DNA of 62,419 nt from positions 1 to 62,419 of the forward strand of contig JAFEFS010000087.1 of the NCBI GenBank assembly GCA_018240465.1. Direction: 5' to 3'. The position numbers and the translations under genes were made by a program. Origin of the DNA: Pseudomonadota bacterium. GTDB lineage: Bacteria > Pseudomonadota > Gammaproteobacteria > Xanthomonadales > Rhodanobacteraceae. Under the pieces are notes generated by a model. That model was not told the DNA's origin and made no database searches. It saw only the letters and a list, made by a program, of their open reading frames with translations. Shown here one piece after another: positions 38,156-47,686 of this stretch; the stretch's first letter is position 1, and every line of letters begins with the position of its first letter.

Positions 38156-39460
38156 CTCCACCCTGATGAGCAAGCCGCTGCCGCCCGCTGCCGTCAGCAG
38201 GCGGACAACGGCACCGTGTCTCGACGCGATGTTGCGAACGATCGCAAGACCCAGTCCGCTTCCGGTCTGCTGCGTCCCCTGACGGCGGAAGAACCGGTCG
38301 AATACGCGCTCGCGTTCGGCCTCTGGAACGCCGGGACCCGTATCGGCGATTTCGACGCAAGCATGCCGATCGCCGCCGTCGACGCGTACTTCCACCTGGC
38401 CGAAAGATGGAGTGTAGCGAATGGCGTTTTCGACGAGATTCTGCAACATGACGCGCAGCGCATCGAGATCACCCATGATGCCAACCGGCTCATCGGCGCG
38501 CACTTGCAGATCGATGGCTTTTTCGCGCACCAGAGGAGAGCATTCGTTGACGACCGAGGTCACCACGCCGGCGAGATCGAGTGGGAGCATCCGGTATTGA
38601 ATGCCGTCCGGCTCATGTTTCGCCAAGGTCAGCAGTTGCTCCACGAGGCGTACCGCACGGTTGACGCCGTTGGCAAGATCGTTGAAGGCGGAAATCCGCT
38701 CGTCGGAAGATTGCGCACGCTGGGCGAGCTGCATTTGCAAGCGCACCGCGGCCAAAGGCGTGCGCAACTGATGCGCGGCGTCGGCCACGAAATTGCGTTG
38801 CACGGTAATCGCGCGGGCAAGCCGTTCGAGCAAATCGTTGAGGGCCAATACGAGTGGCAACAACTCTGCCTTCAATCCCCCCGTCGGCAGCGGCTGAAGC
38901 GCCGTCACCGATCGCTCCTTGAGGGATCTCATCACCTGCGTCAGCGGACGCAATCCCCTGTGGACCACGATCCAGACCAGCGCGCTGACCAATGGAAACA
39001 GAATCAAAAGCGGCACGATCGCCCGCAGCGCGATGCGCACCGCAAGCTGGTTGCGTGCTCTGAGCTGCAATCCCACTTGTATGTAGCGTCCACGCATGAG
39101 TACGCTGTAGATGCGCCAGGGTCCCGATGCCGTGGCTACGGTTTCATATCCGCTCTGCCGATCCAGTCGCAGACCGAGTGCGGGAACCGAGGAGTAGGTT
39201 TGAGTCCCATCGGGATCCCAAGTCTGGATGATGAACTGGTCATCGTCGTCGATGTCGAATTCCGTGCGTTTCGAGGCGTCGTTCTTCACCACGTCGAGCG
39301 GATTGCTCGAAATCGCCTCTGCCACCAGTCGCAACTGGTAGTCGTTGAGTTCGCCGACTTCGTTTTCGACGAGCGAGTACACCGCAACGGCCGCCGCCAG
39401 ACAACACAACAGCAGGCCGCCGTTGAGCCAGCACAGCAACGCTCCACGAATGGACGTCAT
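38135..39460 (-). CDS. Sensor histidine kinase, QseC/PmrB type
   Basis: A 441-residue membrane kinase. Helix one (ALLCWLNGGLLLCCLAAAVA) and helix two (IVPLLILFPLVSALVWIVV) enclose a 110-residue periplasmic sensor that is acidic (DIDDDDQFIIQTWDPDG). The HAMP region is followed by His230 in FVADAAHQLRTPLAAVRLQM, the N-box MLQNLVENAIRYTP, and G-boxes IADTGPGVP and GSGLGLAIVRNIA. Its start overlaps the regulator's stop by 4 bp (ATGA), so the two are coupled. Acidic periplasmic sensors of this class often respond to cations, but that is inference. It lies just downstream of the receptor cluster 40254-45284 on the same strand. Confidence 0.94.
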   Translation of the reverse strand: MTSIRGALLCWLNGGLLLCCLAAAVAVYSLVENEVGELNDYQLRLVAEAISSNPLDVVKNDASKRTEFDIDDDDQFIIQTWDPDGTQTYSSVPALGLRLDRQSGYETVATASGPWRIYSVLMRGRYIQVGLQLRARNQLAVRIALRAIVPLLILFPLVSALVWIVVHRGLRPLTQVMRSLKERSVTALQPLPTGGLKAELLPLVLALNDLLERLARAITVQRNFVADAAHQLRTPLAAVRLQMQLAQRAQSSDERISAFNDLANGVNRAVRLVEQLLTLAKHEPDGIQYRMLPLDLAGVVTSVVNECSPLVREKAIDLQVRADEPVGIMGDLDALRVMLQNLVENAIRYTPSFGQVEVRVDGGDRHACVEIADTGPGVPEAERERVFDRFFRRQGTQQTGSGLGLAIVRNIASRHGAVVRLLTAAGGSGLLIRVEFPESAA

Positions 39461-40119
39461 GTTTGAGCCTGCAGCACGTAGCCGACACCGCGCACGTTGC
39501 GGATGAAACCGACCCCGAGTTTTCGGCGCAGGGAATGGATGTGGACTTCAATCGCATTGCTCTGCACTTCCTCGCCCCAGCCGTAGAGTTTTTCCTCCAA
39601 GCGGTGTCTCGAAAGCACCACGCCCGGACGTTCCAGCAATGCCTCGAGGATCGCGAACTCCCGATGGGAAAGAAACAACGGCTGACCTGCCCAGATGGCC
39701 CCATGCGTTGCAGGAATCAGAACCAGTTCGCCGTAGCGCAAGGATGCATCCGAAATACCCATCGAGCGGCGATGCAGGGCGCGCAATCGCGCCACCAATT
39801 CGCCCAGGTCGAACGGCTTGGGCAGGTAGTCGTCCGCGCCGCTGTTGAGTCCCTTGACTCGATCGATGACGGAATCCCGCGCCGTGAGTATCAAGGCCGG
39901 CGTCGCCACGCTGCGCTCGCGGGATTGTCTGAGGAGATCCAGGCCATCGCAATCCGGCAAGCCCAGGTCGAGCAACCAAAGATCGTAGTCGCCGTCGACG
40001 AGTGCGCGGATCGACGAACGCCCGTCGCGCACCCAGTCAACGGCCATCGATTCCTGGCGCAGGCCCTTGCGCAGACCCGATCCGATCATTTCGTCATCTT
40101 CGGTCAAGAGCAGCTTCAT
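39457..40119 (-). CDS. OmpR-family response regulator, QseB/PmrA type
   Basis: A 220-residue regulator. The receiver domain begins MKLLLTEDDEMIGSGLRKGL, with phospho-acceptor Asp51 in LWLLDLGLPDCDGL, Thr in LILTARD and Lys in YLPKPFDLGELVAR. The C-terminal winged helix (about 125-220) has the OmpR signature SNAIEVHIHSLRRKLGVGFI followed by RNVRGVGYVL. The start is ATG 40119; the codons before it do not belong to the domain. It overlaps the kinase gene by 4 bp. It begins 134 bp after the TonB-dependent receptor gene ends, so it may be co-transcribed with, or control, that cluster. Confidence 0.95.
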   Translation of the reverse strand: MKLLLTEDDEMIGSGLRKGLRQESMAVDWVRDGRSSIRALVDGDYDLWLLDLGLPDCDGLDLLRQSRERSVATPALILTARDSVIDRVKGLNSGADDYLPKPFDLGELVARLRALHRRSMGISDASLRYGELVLIPATHGAIWAGQPLFLSHREFAILEALLERPGVVLSRHRLEEKLYGWGEEVQSNAIEVHIHSLRRKLGVGFIRNVRGVGYVLQAQT

Positions 40120-40253
40120 GGCGTCAACCGGCCCAATGCCCATGCAACAGCGCCATCATGCCACGGGATGCCGGTCGGTCCACGAACTTCAGCATCCCAT
40201 CGTCGCGATCCCGGATCGAGCTGCACCTCGCTCGCGGGATCGCGTTTCCGGAC

Positions 40254-43184
40254 TCAGAATTGAAGTTCGAGCGAAGCGTAGGTCAGCCGTCCAAGCGGCG
40301 AATACGTGGCGACATCGGCATTGTTGTCGACGAAGGCGCGCGGGGCGAGCGGCGGCATGCGGTTGGCGAGATTGTTCATGCCGACCGCGATCTTGATGTC
40401 CTTGATCGCCTTGCCACCCTCGGTGCGGATGTCGTAACCGACACGCAAGTCCCAGGACGTGTAGCTGCCGACGTGGATTGGCGGCGAGGTACCGTTCGCG
40501 CCGGTGTCGTTGACCGAGGAGATCCAGGTGTTGCCAACGGTGACGTCCCATTCCTTCCACGCCCAATTGAACGTGGTGTAGAAGCGGTATTTCGGCAGGG
40601 TGCCACCAAACACGCCGGTGTTGTTCGCATTGCCCGCGTATTCGATGTAGGCCATGCCGGGCAGACCCTGGAACTTGAACTCGTTGAAGATCGCGCCAGC
40701 GGTCGAGATGCGGAAGTTGCCGTAGTTGTCGGTCGGGATCGTGTAATCACCCGAAACGTTCAGCGACTTCTCCTCGAGCGACGCGAGGTTGCGGAACTGG
40801 TCGACAAGGTAAAGGTTGTTCGCCTGGGTCGGATCGCCCTTGCCCGTTGCCGGATTGGTCAAATACGCGAGCAGATCACCCGGGTGCGTGAATGGCTGGG
40901 TGGCACCGCTCGTGCCCGGAAATGCGCCGACTGCGAGGTTGGCGAAATACGGTGATGCGGATCCGAGCGTGTTGATGCTCGAAAGGATGTTGTTGAAACC
41001 GATGCCGCCGGCGAACCCTTTCAGCGTGATTTCCGAGTAGTCGACTGCCAGCGACAGACCGGGCACGATGTTCGGACGCACCGTGAAGCCGAGTAGCTTC
41101 GATGTCGACTTTGCCGGCTTGAGATTCGGGTTGTTGCCGTCTTCGCCGTTGATCGGCATCGCGGTGTAGTTGCTGCCGAACACTCCCTGGATCACGCCGG
41201 CGCCGACCTGGCGCGTGTCAGTGGGTCCGTACTCGGCGTACAACGACGGCGCGCTGAACGACTTCGAATAGTTCCCGCGCACGATGAATTGCTTGTCGAA
41301 TGGCTCCCAGCGGAAACCGACCTTCGGCACGAAGGAGGAACCGGCGTCGCTGTACTTTTCCTCGCGACCGGCAAGCGTGAGGTCGAGCGCATGCGCGCCG
41401 GCGAAATTCCATTCCTTGCCGGCGATCGGTACGCGCAATTCGGCGAACGCGCCGTAGATGTTGCGGCTCTTCGAGAACGGATCAGCGTAGGTTCCGCCGA
41501 GCCATTGCTGGCTGTTGCCGGTGGTGCTGCCGGTGACGGGGTCGGTGACTCGACCGTTCGCGTCGGCATGGCCGGACAGGCTTTCACGCCGCCCGCTGAC
41601 CCCCAACGCGATCTCCACCTCGTCGGCCGGCAGATGGAACAGCTTGCCGTTGACGCTGGCGTCGAACGAGGCAAGCTCGCTGCTCGCATTGATCAGCTCG
41701 TTGCCGTAGAGATTGGCGAGCGCGGCTGGATTGACGCCCGCCGTCAACGCGAATGGATCGAGCGCGGGCTGGAGCACGAGCGGGCCGGTCAACGCGTAGC
41801 CGCCGTAGACCTTGCTGAACGTACCGCCCGCGATCGGGTTCCCGTTCGCGTCGAATCCGCCCGCGATCGCCTTGGCGATGTTCGGTTTGTAGATCAGGTT
41901 CGTCTGTGTCTGGTCAAGATCGCTGCGGCTGTAGACCGCTGCCGCCTCCCACGACCAGTCCTCACTGAAATGCCCGCGCAGGCCGCCGGTCACGCGATAC
42001 GCGGTCACGTCGTTGTAAAAGTTGTGCGTGTTGGGAAGGTAGGAGAAAGCGACGCCGGTGAACGCCGCCTTCAACGGGTTGTATGGCGCGCCGGCCGGCA
42101 CCGCGATGCCGGTGGCGGCCACGGGCCCCCAACGCGTGAAGCTGCGCCCGTGCGAGGCCTCCACGTCGCCGAACGCTTCGAGCTTGTCCTCGATCAGCGT
42201 CTTCGACAGGTTCGAAACGAAGGAAAGCTGGTTCTGGCGCAGCAACAACGTCTGGTACGGAGAAATGTCGAAACCGGCGGCGATCGCGGCCGGCGTCGTC
42301 TTCATATAGGTGCCGTTATTGACCAGGTCGATGATCGAGCCGGCCGTGGCGCCCGCGCCGACCGGGTTGTTCTGTCGTGGCGAGTACAGGCCAGCGTTGA
42401 GTAGATAGCCGGCCCCGCCGACCGCGCCCGGTATCGATGAGGTCTTGCCGTAGAGCGGGCTCGTGAACGAACGTGTGTTCTGGTACAGCGGATCGGACAG
42501 GTTGGCGGTCAGCGTGGCCACGACCTTCACGCCCGCGAGCGTGCCGCCGCCGGTAATCCACGCCGAACGCTCGCTGTAGTTGCCGTCCGCATCGCCCCAG
42601 CGCGAACCGGCGGTCACGCCCTCGTAGTCGGATTTGAGAATGAAGTTGACCACACCGCCGATCGCATCCGAGCCGTACAGCGACGAAGCGCCGTCGGCGA
42701 GCACCTCGATGCGATCGACGGCCTGTGCCGGAATCTGACTGATGTCGACGAAGTTCTTGCCGTTGATGCCGCCGATGCCGCTGTTGGCGACGCGGCGCCC
42801 GTTGATGAGGACCAGTGTCGGCAGGTTGCGCAACTGTATCTGCGAGCCGCCTGCGGTGTTCTGGTTGTTGTTGTTCGCGTTGCTGTTGCCGGCATTGCTG
42901 CGGCCGGCGAACGCGGGAACCGTCTTGCGCAGCAGTTCGAGCGCATTCGTGGTGATTCCGGATTGCGCGATCTTCTCGGCATCGATCGTCACCACCGGCA
43001 CGACGACTTCGTCGGGCGCGGTGCGGATTGCACTGCCGGTAACGCTAACCTCGCCAAGTTTTTGCGTTTCGCCTTTCTCCGCGCCTAGCCTCTCCTGCGC
43101 ACACGCTTCGGAAACCAGCGCTGCGCTGATACTTAGAGCCAAGGTCGACACCACTCCCAACGAAATCAGTTTATGGCTACGCAT
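40254..43184 (-). CDS. TonB-dependent outer-membrane receptor
   Basis: A 976-residue receptor. A signal peptide (LISLGVVSTLALSISAALVS, cleaved after an Ala-Gln) precedes a TonB-box-like start (GEVSVTGSAI). The plug domain is at about 50-200 (NLPTLVLINGRRVANSGIGG and RIEVLADGASSLYGSDAIGG), with an unusual Asn-rich stretch (NAGNSNANNNNQN) inside the plug. A 22-strand barrel ends in the correct aromatic terminus (YASLELQF). GGAGGGAG immediately precedes ATG 43184, which fixes the start. The substrate is unknown; there is no ferric-siderophore or vitamin B12 gene nearby. It lies 141 bp downstream of the propeller gene and is probably in one operon with it and with 44415-45284. Confidence 0.94.
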   Translation of the reverse strand: MRSHKLISLGVVSTLALSISAALVSEACAQERLGAEKGETQKLGEVSVTGSAIRTAPDEVVVPVVTIDAEKIAQSGITTNALELLRKTVPAFAGRSNAGNSNANNNNQNTAGGSQIQLRNLPTLVLINGRRVANSGIGGINGKNFVDISQIPAQAVDRIEVLADGASSLYGSDAIGGVVNFILKSDYEGVTAGSRWGDADGNYSERSAWITGGGTLAGVKVVATLTANLSDPLYQNTRSFTSPLYGKTSSIPGAVGGAGYLLNAGLYSPRQNNPVGAGATAGSIIDLVNNGTYMKTTPAAIAAGFDISPYQTLLLRQNQLSFVSNLSKTLIEDKLEAFGDVEASHGRSFTRWGPVAATGIAVPAGAPYNPLKAAFTGVAFSYLPNTHNFYNDVTAYRVTGGLRGHFSEDWSWEAAAVYSRSDLDQTQTNLIYKPNIAKAIAGGFDANGNPIAGGTFSKVYGGYALTGPLVLQPALDPFALTAGVNPAALANLYGNELINASSELASFDASVNGKLFHLPADEVEIALGVSGRRESLSGHADANGRVTDPVTGSTTGNSQQWLGGTYADPFSKSRNIYGAFAELRVPIAGKEWNFAGAHALDLTLAGREEKYSDAGSSFVPKVGFRWEPFDKQFIVRGNYSKSFSAPSLYAEYGPTDTRQVGAGVIQGVFGSNYTAMPINGEDGNNPNLKPAKSTSKLLGFTVRPNIVPGLSLAVDYSEITLKGFAGGIGFNNILSSINTLGSASPYFANLAVGAFPGTSGATQPFTHPGDLLAYLTNPATGKGDPTQANNLYLVDQFRNLASLEEKSLNVSGDYTIPTDNYGNFRISTAGAIFNEFKFQGLPGMAYIEYAGNANNTGVFGGTLPKYRFYTTFNWAWKEWDVTVGNTWISSVNDTGANGTSPPIHVGSYTSWDLRVGYDIRTEGGKAIKDIKIAVGMNNLANRMPPLAPRAFVDNNADVATYSPLGRLTYASLELQF

Positions 43185-43325
43185 ATCTCCCTCCATTGTG
43201 ATGCCCGCTGGGGTGCTTGTGCCCCGGAGGCTGTGTGTTGTGGGATGTACGTTGTCCTGCGTGTCGCTCCCCCGATGGAACCTCCCGCGTGACGACCGCC
43301 CCCCCGGCAGCCGCAACGATTCTTC

Positions 43326-44378
43326 TTACCTCACGTCGTAGGCCATTACCGCCGCCGTCGCCTTGGTATCTCCGGGCGAAACAGCGACGAACAGTTTGTT
43401 CAATTGCGGCACGAGAATGCCCGTCTTGGCGCCGGGCGCCGAAAGCACCCGCGGCAATGGTTCGTAGTGGTCGGCGTCCTTTTCCGAGAACACGCCGATA
43501 TAGCCCTCGCCGCCGAGCACGTAAACGCGTTTGCGCGCCGGATCGAATATCGCCTGGTCGCAACGTTCCGGCGCCTTGAATTCGGCGATCCGCGCGCCCG
43601 TGTCCGCGTTGACGACGATCAGCGTGCCCGGATTGCGCGTGACCACGAACAGCCGATGCGTCGCCTCGTCGAACGCGAGTGGCGCGTTGTCGCCTTTGGT
43701 CCTGATCGGCCAGGTGGTGATGACCTTGCGAGTGTTCTTATCGACCACCGCCATCTCCTTCTTGCCGGTGACATTGACGAAGATCTTGCTGCCATGCTCC
43801 TCGATCGCCATCGCTTCGATCTTGTCCGTGTCGAACTTGAGTTCGCCGTAGTTGTGGCCGGTATAGGGATCGAGCTCGACGAGCCAGGTGCTCGCCTGCT
43901 TCATGTCGCGCCCGCCGGCAGCGATGTATAGGCGCTTGCGCGTCGCGTCGTAGGCCATCGAATCGGCCCCCTTGGTGTGCTTGAACGAGCCGACGATCTT
44001 GTAGCTTGCGCCGTCGATGACCTTGGTCTCGCCGTCGGAGCCGGTCTGGGTCACGACGAGCTTATTGACGTCGGGCAGATACAGCAGGCCGTGCGGGGTT
44101 TCCAGGCCGTCGATCGTCTTCAGATGCTTGAGCGATTTCAGGTCGAAGACTTCGAGCGTATTGTGGTCCTCGGCGGCGAGAAACAGGCGATTGCCTTTCA
44201 GGTCGACTTCGAAATGGTCGAAGTCGCCTTCGTAGCCCGGCAACTCCACCTTGGCGGACGCTTCCATGGCAGTGACCGCGGCTTTGTGTTGCGCGGCATA
44301 CGATATTTGCCAAGTCGTTGCCGCGATGAGGGCAGCGAACAACTTGCGGGCCAGCGGTTTGTGCGGCGTCATTTTCAT
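43326..44378 (-). CDS. Exported beta-propeller (YncE / YVTN-repeat) protein
   Basis: A 350-residue periplasmic protein. A signal peptide (ARKLFAALIAATTWQISYAA) is followed by a seven-bladed propeller of about 40-residue repeats of the form RLFLAAEDHNTLEVFDLKSL, LYIAAGG, LFVVTRNPGTLIVVNADTGA and VYVLGGEGYIGVFSEKDADH. The last strand is MAYDVR. YncE-like proteins are exported and occur next to TonB receptors; their ligand is not settled. It lies between the duplicated-domain gene (36 bp upstream) and the receptor gene. Start ATG 44378; ATG 44372 is an alternative. Confidence 0.9.
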   Translation of the reverse strand: MKMTPHKPLARKLFAALIAATTWQISYAAQHKAAVTAMEASAKVELPGYEGDFDHFEVDLKGNRLFLAAEDHNTLEVFDLKSLKHLKTIDGLETPHGLLYLPDVNKLVVTQTGSDGETKVIDGASYKIVGSFKHTKGADSMAYDATRKRLYIAAGGRDMKQASTWLVELDPYTGHNYGELKFDTDKIEAMAIEEHGSKIFVNVTGKKEMAVVDKNTRKVITTWPIRTKGDNAPLAFDEATHRLFVVTRNPGTLIVVNADTGARIAEFKAPERCDQAIFDPARKRVYVLGGEGYIGVFSEKDADHYEPLPRVLSAPGAKTGILVPQLNKLFVAVSPGDTKATAAVMAYDVR

Positions 44379-44414
44379 GGTTCTCCAGATACGTTCGTCG
44401 GACCGGCGCCGAGG

Positions 44415-45284
44415 TCAATGCGCGGGCTGCACCAGTGCATCGGCGCTCGCGATCCGCGCCGCCATCACGGCGCGCATCTTTTCCGCGCGTTGGTGCATCG
44501 CCTGCCGGTCGTCGCCCTTCTTGTACGCAAAGACGACGCCGGCCGCGCCGATGACCTTGCCGTGCGCGTCGTGCAGCACGCCGAGGGATTCGAAGCGATC
44601 ACCGCTTTCGTTCAACTCGAGCTTGGGCTTGCCGCTCTTGATCACGCCCATGTCGTCTTCGTCGGCAGGCTTGCCGATGCGGCCGATGTTGGAGGCGACA
44701 ATGGGATATTCCGCCTTGGTTGGCACCGCGGCATGAACGGCGATGATGAGCACGTCCTTGTTGGCATCCAGCGCCTCGTCGACCAGTTTCTGTGCCAGGG
44801 TGTCCGCGGGCACTGCCGCATCGAACGGCGCCTTCTCGCCGAGGTTGGCGACGTGCGATATGCGCCGCGACATGTGATCGCGGATGTTCGTGGCTTCCTG
44901 GTCGAACGCCGCCTTGTCGTCGCCCGCCTTGTACTTGAACGCGACGCCGATGCTGCCGACGGTGCGGTGCGCAACGTCGAACAGCGGCAGGTTGACCTCG
45001 TAGCGATCGCCGGCCTTGTCGACGCCGACGCTGGCCTTGCCGGTCTTGATCACATCGAGATCTTCCGGATCGGCCTTCTCGCCAAGATGACCGTTATAGG
45101 TGGCGATCACCACGTTCTCGGTCGTCTTCGGCGGCGTGGCATGGATTTCGATGACGGCGACGTCGGGATGCGCGGCCACGACTCGGTCGACCAGTTCCTG
45201 CGCATAGATCTTCTTCGGCGCTTGCGTGGCTTGAGCGCACACGCAAGCCACGCACGCTGCAAAAACAATCGCGATGCGACGCAT
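44415..45284 (-). CDS. Exported protein of two tandem homologous domains (Cache/PAS-like)
   Basis: A 289-residue exported protein that I cannot assign to a named family. The signal peptide is MRRIAIVFAACVACVCAQA. Residues about 29-145 and 160-278 are repeats of each other: AQELVDRVVAAHPDVAVIEI aligns with AQKLVDEALDANKDVLIIAV; DLDVIKTGKASVGVDKAGDR with DMGVIKSGKPKLELNESGDR; VGSIGVAFKYKAGDDKAAFD with IGAAGVVFAYKKGDDRQAMH. The pattern of strands ending in GSIGVAF resembles extracytoplasmic Cache/PAS folds, so a ligand-binding role is likely by inference. It is the first gene of the cluster leading to the propeller and the receptor. Start ATG 45284. Confidence 0.82.
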   Translation of the reverse strand: MRRIAIVFAACVACVCAQATQAPKKIYAQELVDRVVAAHPDVAVIEIHATPPKTTENVVIATYNGHLGEKADPEDLDVIKTGKASVGVDKAGDRYEVNLPLFDVAHRTVGSIGVAFKYKAGDDKAAFDQEATNIRDHMSRRISHVANLGEKAPFDAAVPADTLAQKLVDEALDANKDVLIIAVHAAVPTKAEYPIVASNIGRIGKPADEDDMGVIKSGKPKLELNESGDRFESLGVLHDAHGKVIGAAGVVFAYKKGDDRQAMHQRAEKMRAVMAARIASADALVQPAH

Positions 45285-45436
45285 ATCCTGTTTCCTCCCG
45301 ACGCCGGCTCGTGCCGACCTTTTGTTGTGGATCTGCCGATCGCGACATGCTCTGCGGTGATGGAGAAACCGTCATGCCTGCGCGAGTGGAAAGCAAGCTA
45401 ACATGCGAAACTGAAGTCATTCTTAAGGGATTCGGC

Positions 45437-47686
45437 ATGCAGCGACCGGCGCAGATCAACGCGGAATCAAGACAATCGGCGGTCGAGGAGCTGCAGCGGG
45501 GTATCGCCAAACAGCAGGCTGGGCAAAGCGCCGTGGCACTGAGCCATTTCGAGCGTGCGGCCAAACTCGATCCGGCCAACCCGCAGGTGCGGCACATGCT
45601 CGGCATCTGTACCTTGCAGGCGGGCAATCTTCCACTCGCGGCGAAGCACTTCCGCGACTGCCTGCAGCTGGCCCCGACGTTCGCCGCGGCGTTCAACGCT
45701 CTCGGCGTGGTCCTGCGCCGCATGGGTAACCATGCCGAGGCGATGGAGGCGTTTCGTTCCGCGCTCGCGACGAAAGAGCGGTACGTCGAAGCAATCTACA
45801 ATCTCGGCCTGTCGCAGGAAGTGCTCGGCGCGCTCGACGCGGCGGAGCAGGCCTACCGCCAGGCGTTGCAATGGCGACCGGCCGATTTCAACGCCGTCAA
45901 CGCGTTCGGCAATCTGCTGCGCCGGCGCGGACGACTCGAAGAGGCGCTGCCGCTGTTGCTGCGCGCGCGCAAACTCCGGCCGAACCTCGCCCACACCAAC
46001 GGCACGCTCGCGCAAGCCTTGCTCGACCTCGGTCGGCCGCGCGAGGCGCATGCCTGTGCGCAGGCCGCAGCCGTGCTTGAGCCTGCGACGGCGGCATGGT
46101 GGGCAACCCTGGGGCGAACCGAACGACTGCTGCACAACGTCGAAGCCGCGATCACGGCCTTGCGCAAAGCGATCGCGCTCGACGTGGACGACTGGGTTTC
46201 GCGCTGCGAACTCGGCCTGGCGCTTGCCGAAGCCGGCGAAATCGTCGAATCACGCGCCATCCTCGCACAAACCCGGGTCGGCGAGCGTCAGGCCGAGCGC
46301 ATCCGCTGGACGGTGCTGCTGTCGCTGCCCTCGGTCTACGCCGACGAAGTGGAAATCGACAGCGATCGCGCACGCTTCGCCCGCGGCCTCGACGAGATCG
46401 GCGCGGGCCTGCGCCTGGACACGCCGGCGCAGCGCCAGTACGCCTTCGAGGCCGCCTGCGGCGTCGCCCCGTTCCAGCTCGAATACCAGGCGCGCGACAA
46501 CACCGCGCTGCGCATCGGCTTCGGCGATCTGGTCACGCGCGTCATGCACGCGGCCGCGCCGCAATACGCCGCGCCCTGCGCGTGGCGCGCGCGCGCGCAC
46601 GGCGGCCGTATCCGCGTCGGCATCGTCAGCAGCCATCTGATGCAGCACACGGTATCGCGCTACTTCCGCAGGCTGCTTGCCGGGCTCGACCCGGCGCGTT
46701 TCGATGTGCGCGTCTGGTACAGCGGCGAGACGCGCGATGCCGCAACCGACATGATCGCCGCGCGCGTCGTCGCATTCGAGCAGGTCAACGAAGACGCGCT
46801 CGCCAGCGCCGCGCGCATCCGCGCCGCGCAACTCGATGCGCTGGTCTATCCCGAGATCGGCATGGACCCGCGCCATCATGCGCTCGGCGCCTTGCGTCTC
46901 GCCCCCGTGCAATGCGCGCTGTACGGACATCCGGCCACGAGCGGACTGCCGGGCATCGACTATTTCCTCGGCGCCGACGCGCTGGAACCGGTGGACGCGC
47001 AACGGCACTATCGCGAGCAACTGGTCCGTCTGCCCGGGCTGGGTACCTTGCCCGAAGCGCCACCCGCGCCCGGCGATGGCGCGTGGCTGGATGCCTGGTC
47101 CGCCGCCAAGCCGATCGCGCTGTGCCTGCAGAATCATCTCAAGCTGCCGCCCACGTTCGATGCGGTGCTCGCGCGCATCGCGCAGCGCAGCGGCGCGCGC
47201 ATCGGCCTGTTCGTGCGCAACAGCGGCGTCGCGCAACTTCTGCGTCGACGCATCGAGGCGGCGTTCGCCGCGCATGGTCTCGAGCCGGCACAGTCGCTGG
47301 TTTTTCTGCCGGCAAAAGATCATGCGACCTACCTCGGCGCGGTCGCGCGTGCGACGCTGATTCTCGATACGCCGGGTTTTTCCGGCGGCGCCACCAGCCT
47401 GGATGCGTTCAGCGTCGGCGCCCCGGTGCTGACCTGGCAAGGCACCATGGCGCGCGGCCGCCAGACCGCAGGCATGCTTGCGATGATGGGCATCGACGGG
47501 CTCGTCGCCGCCGACGCAAACGACTATGTCGACCAAGCCGCTGCCCTGATCGCCGACGCGCCGCGTCGCGACACGCTGCGCAAGCGCATCCTCGAACGCA
47601 AGGCAGCGCTGTTCGATGACGCCGGCGTCATCGCCGCCTTCGAGGACTTTCTCGACCGCGCGACGCGACGCGCGGCAGCAAGCTAG
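45437..47686 (+). CDS. TPR-containing glycosyltransferase, GT41 (SPINDLY/OGT-like)
   Basis: A 749-residue cytoplasmic protein. About seven TPR repeats fill residues 10-290 (GIAKQQAGQSAVALSHFERA, LGVVLRRMGNHAEAMEAFRS). The GT41 catalytic part follows: RVGIVSSHLMQHTVSRYFRR, LDALVYPEIGMDPRHHALGA, the substrate-side His in LYGHPATSGLPGIDYFLGAD, the UDP-site Lys region LCLQNHLKLPPTF, and DTPGFSGGATSLDAFSVGAP. Such enzymes add GlcNAc, fucose or glucose to Ser/Thr or Asn of proteins; the sugar cannot be told. AAGGGA lies 6 bases before ATG 45437. Its stop shares CTAG (47683-47686) with the convergent phosphatase gene. No flagellin or adhesin target is in the window. Confidence 0.9.
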   Translation: MQRPAQINAESRQSAVEELQRGIAKQQAGQSAVALSHFERAAKLDPANPQVRHMLGICTLQAGNLPLAAKHFRDCLQLAPTFAAAFNALGVVLRRMGNHAEAMEAFRSALATKERYVEAIYNLGLSQEVLGALDAAEQAYRQALQWRPADFNAVNAFGNLLRRRGRLEEALPLLLRARKLRPNLAHTNGTLAQALLDLGRPREAHACAQAAAVLEPATAAWWATLGRTERLLHNVEAAITALRKAIALDVDDWVSRCELGLALAEAGEIVESRAILAQTRVGERQAERIRWTVLLSLPSVYADEVEIDSDRARFARGLDEIGAGLRLDTPAQRQYAFEAACGVAPFQLEYQARDNTALRIGFGDLVTRVMHAAAPQYAAPCAWRARAHGGRIRVGIVSSHLMQHTVSRYFRRLLAGLDPARFDVRVWYSGETRDAATDMIAARVVAFEQVNEDALASAARIRAAQLDALVYPEIGMDPRHHALGALRLAPVQCALYGHPATSGLPGIDYFLGADALEPVDAQRHYREQLVRLPGLGTLPEAPPAPGDGAWLDAWSAAKPIALCLQNHLKLPPTFDAVLARIAQRSGARIGLFVRNSGVAQLLRRRIEAAFAAHGLEPAQSLVFLPAKDHATYLGAVARATLILDTPGFSGGATSLDAFSVGAPVLTWQGTMARGRQTAGMLAMMGIDGLVAADANDYVDQAAALIADAPRRDTLRKRILERKAALFDDAGVIAAFEDFLDRATRRAAAS

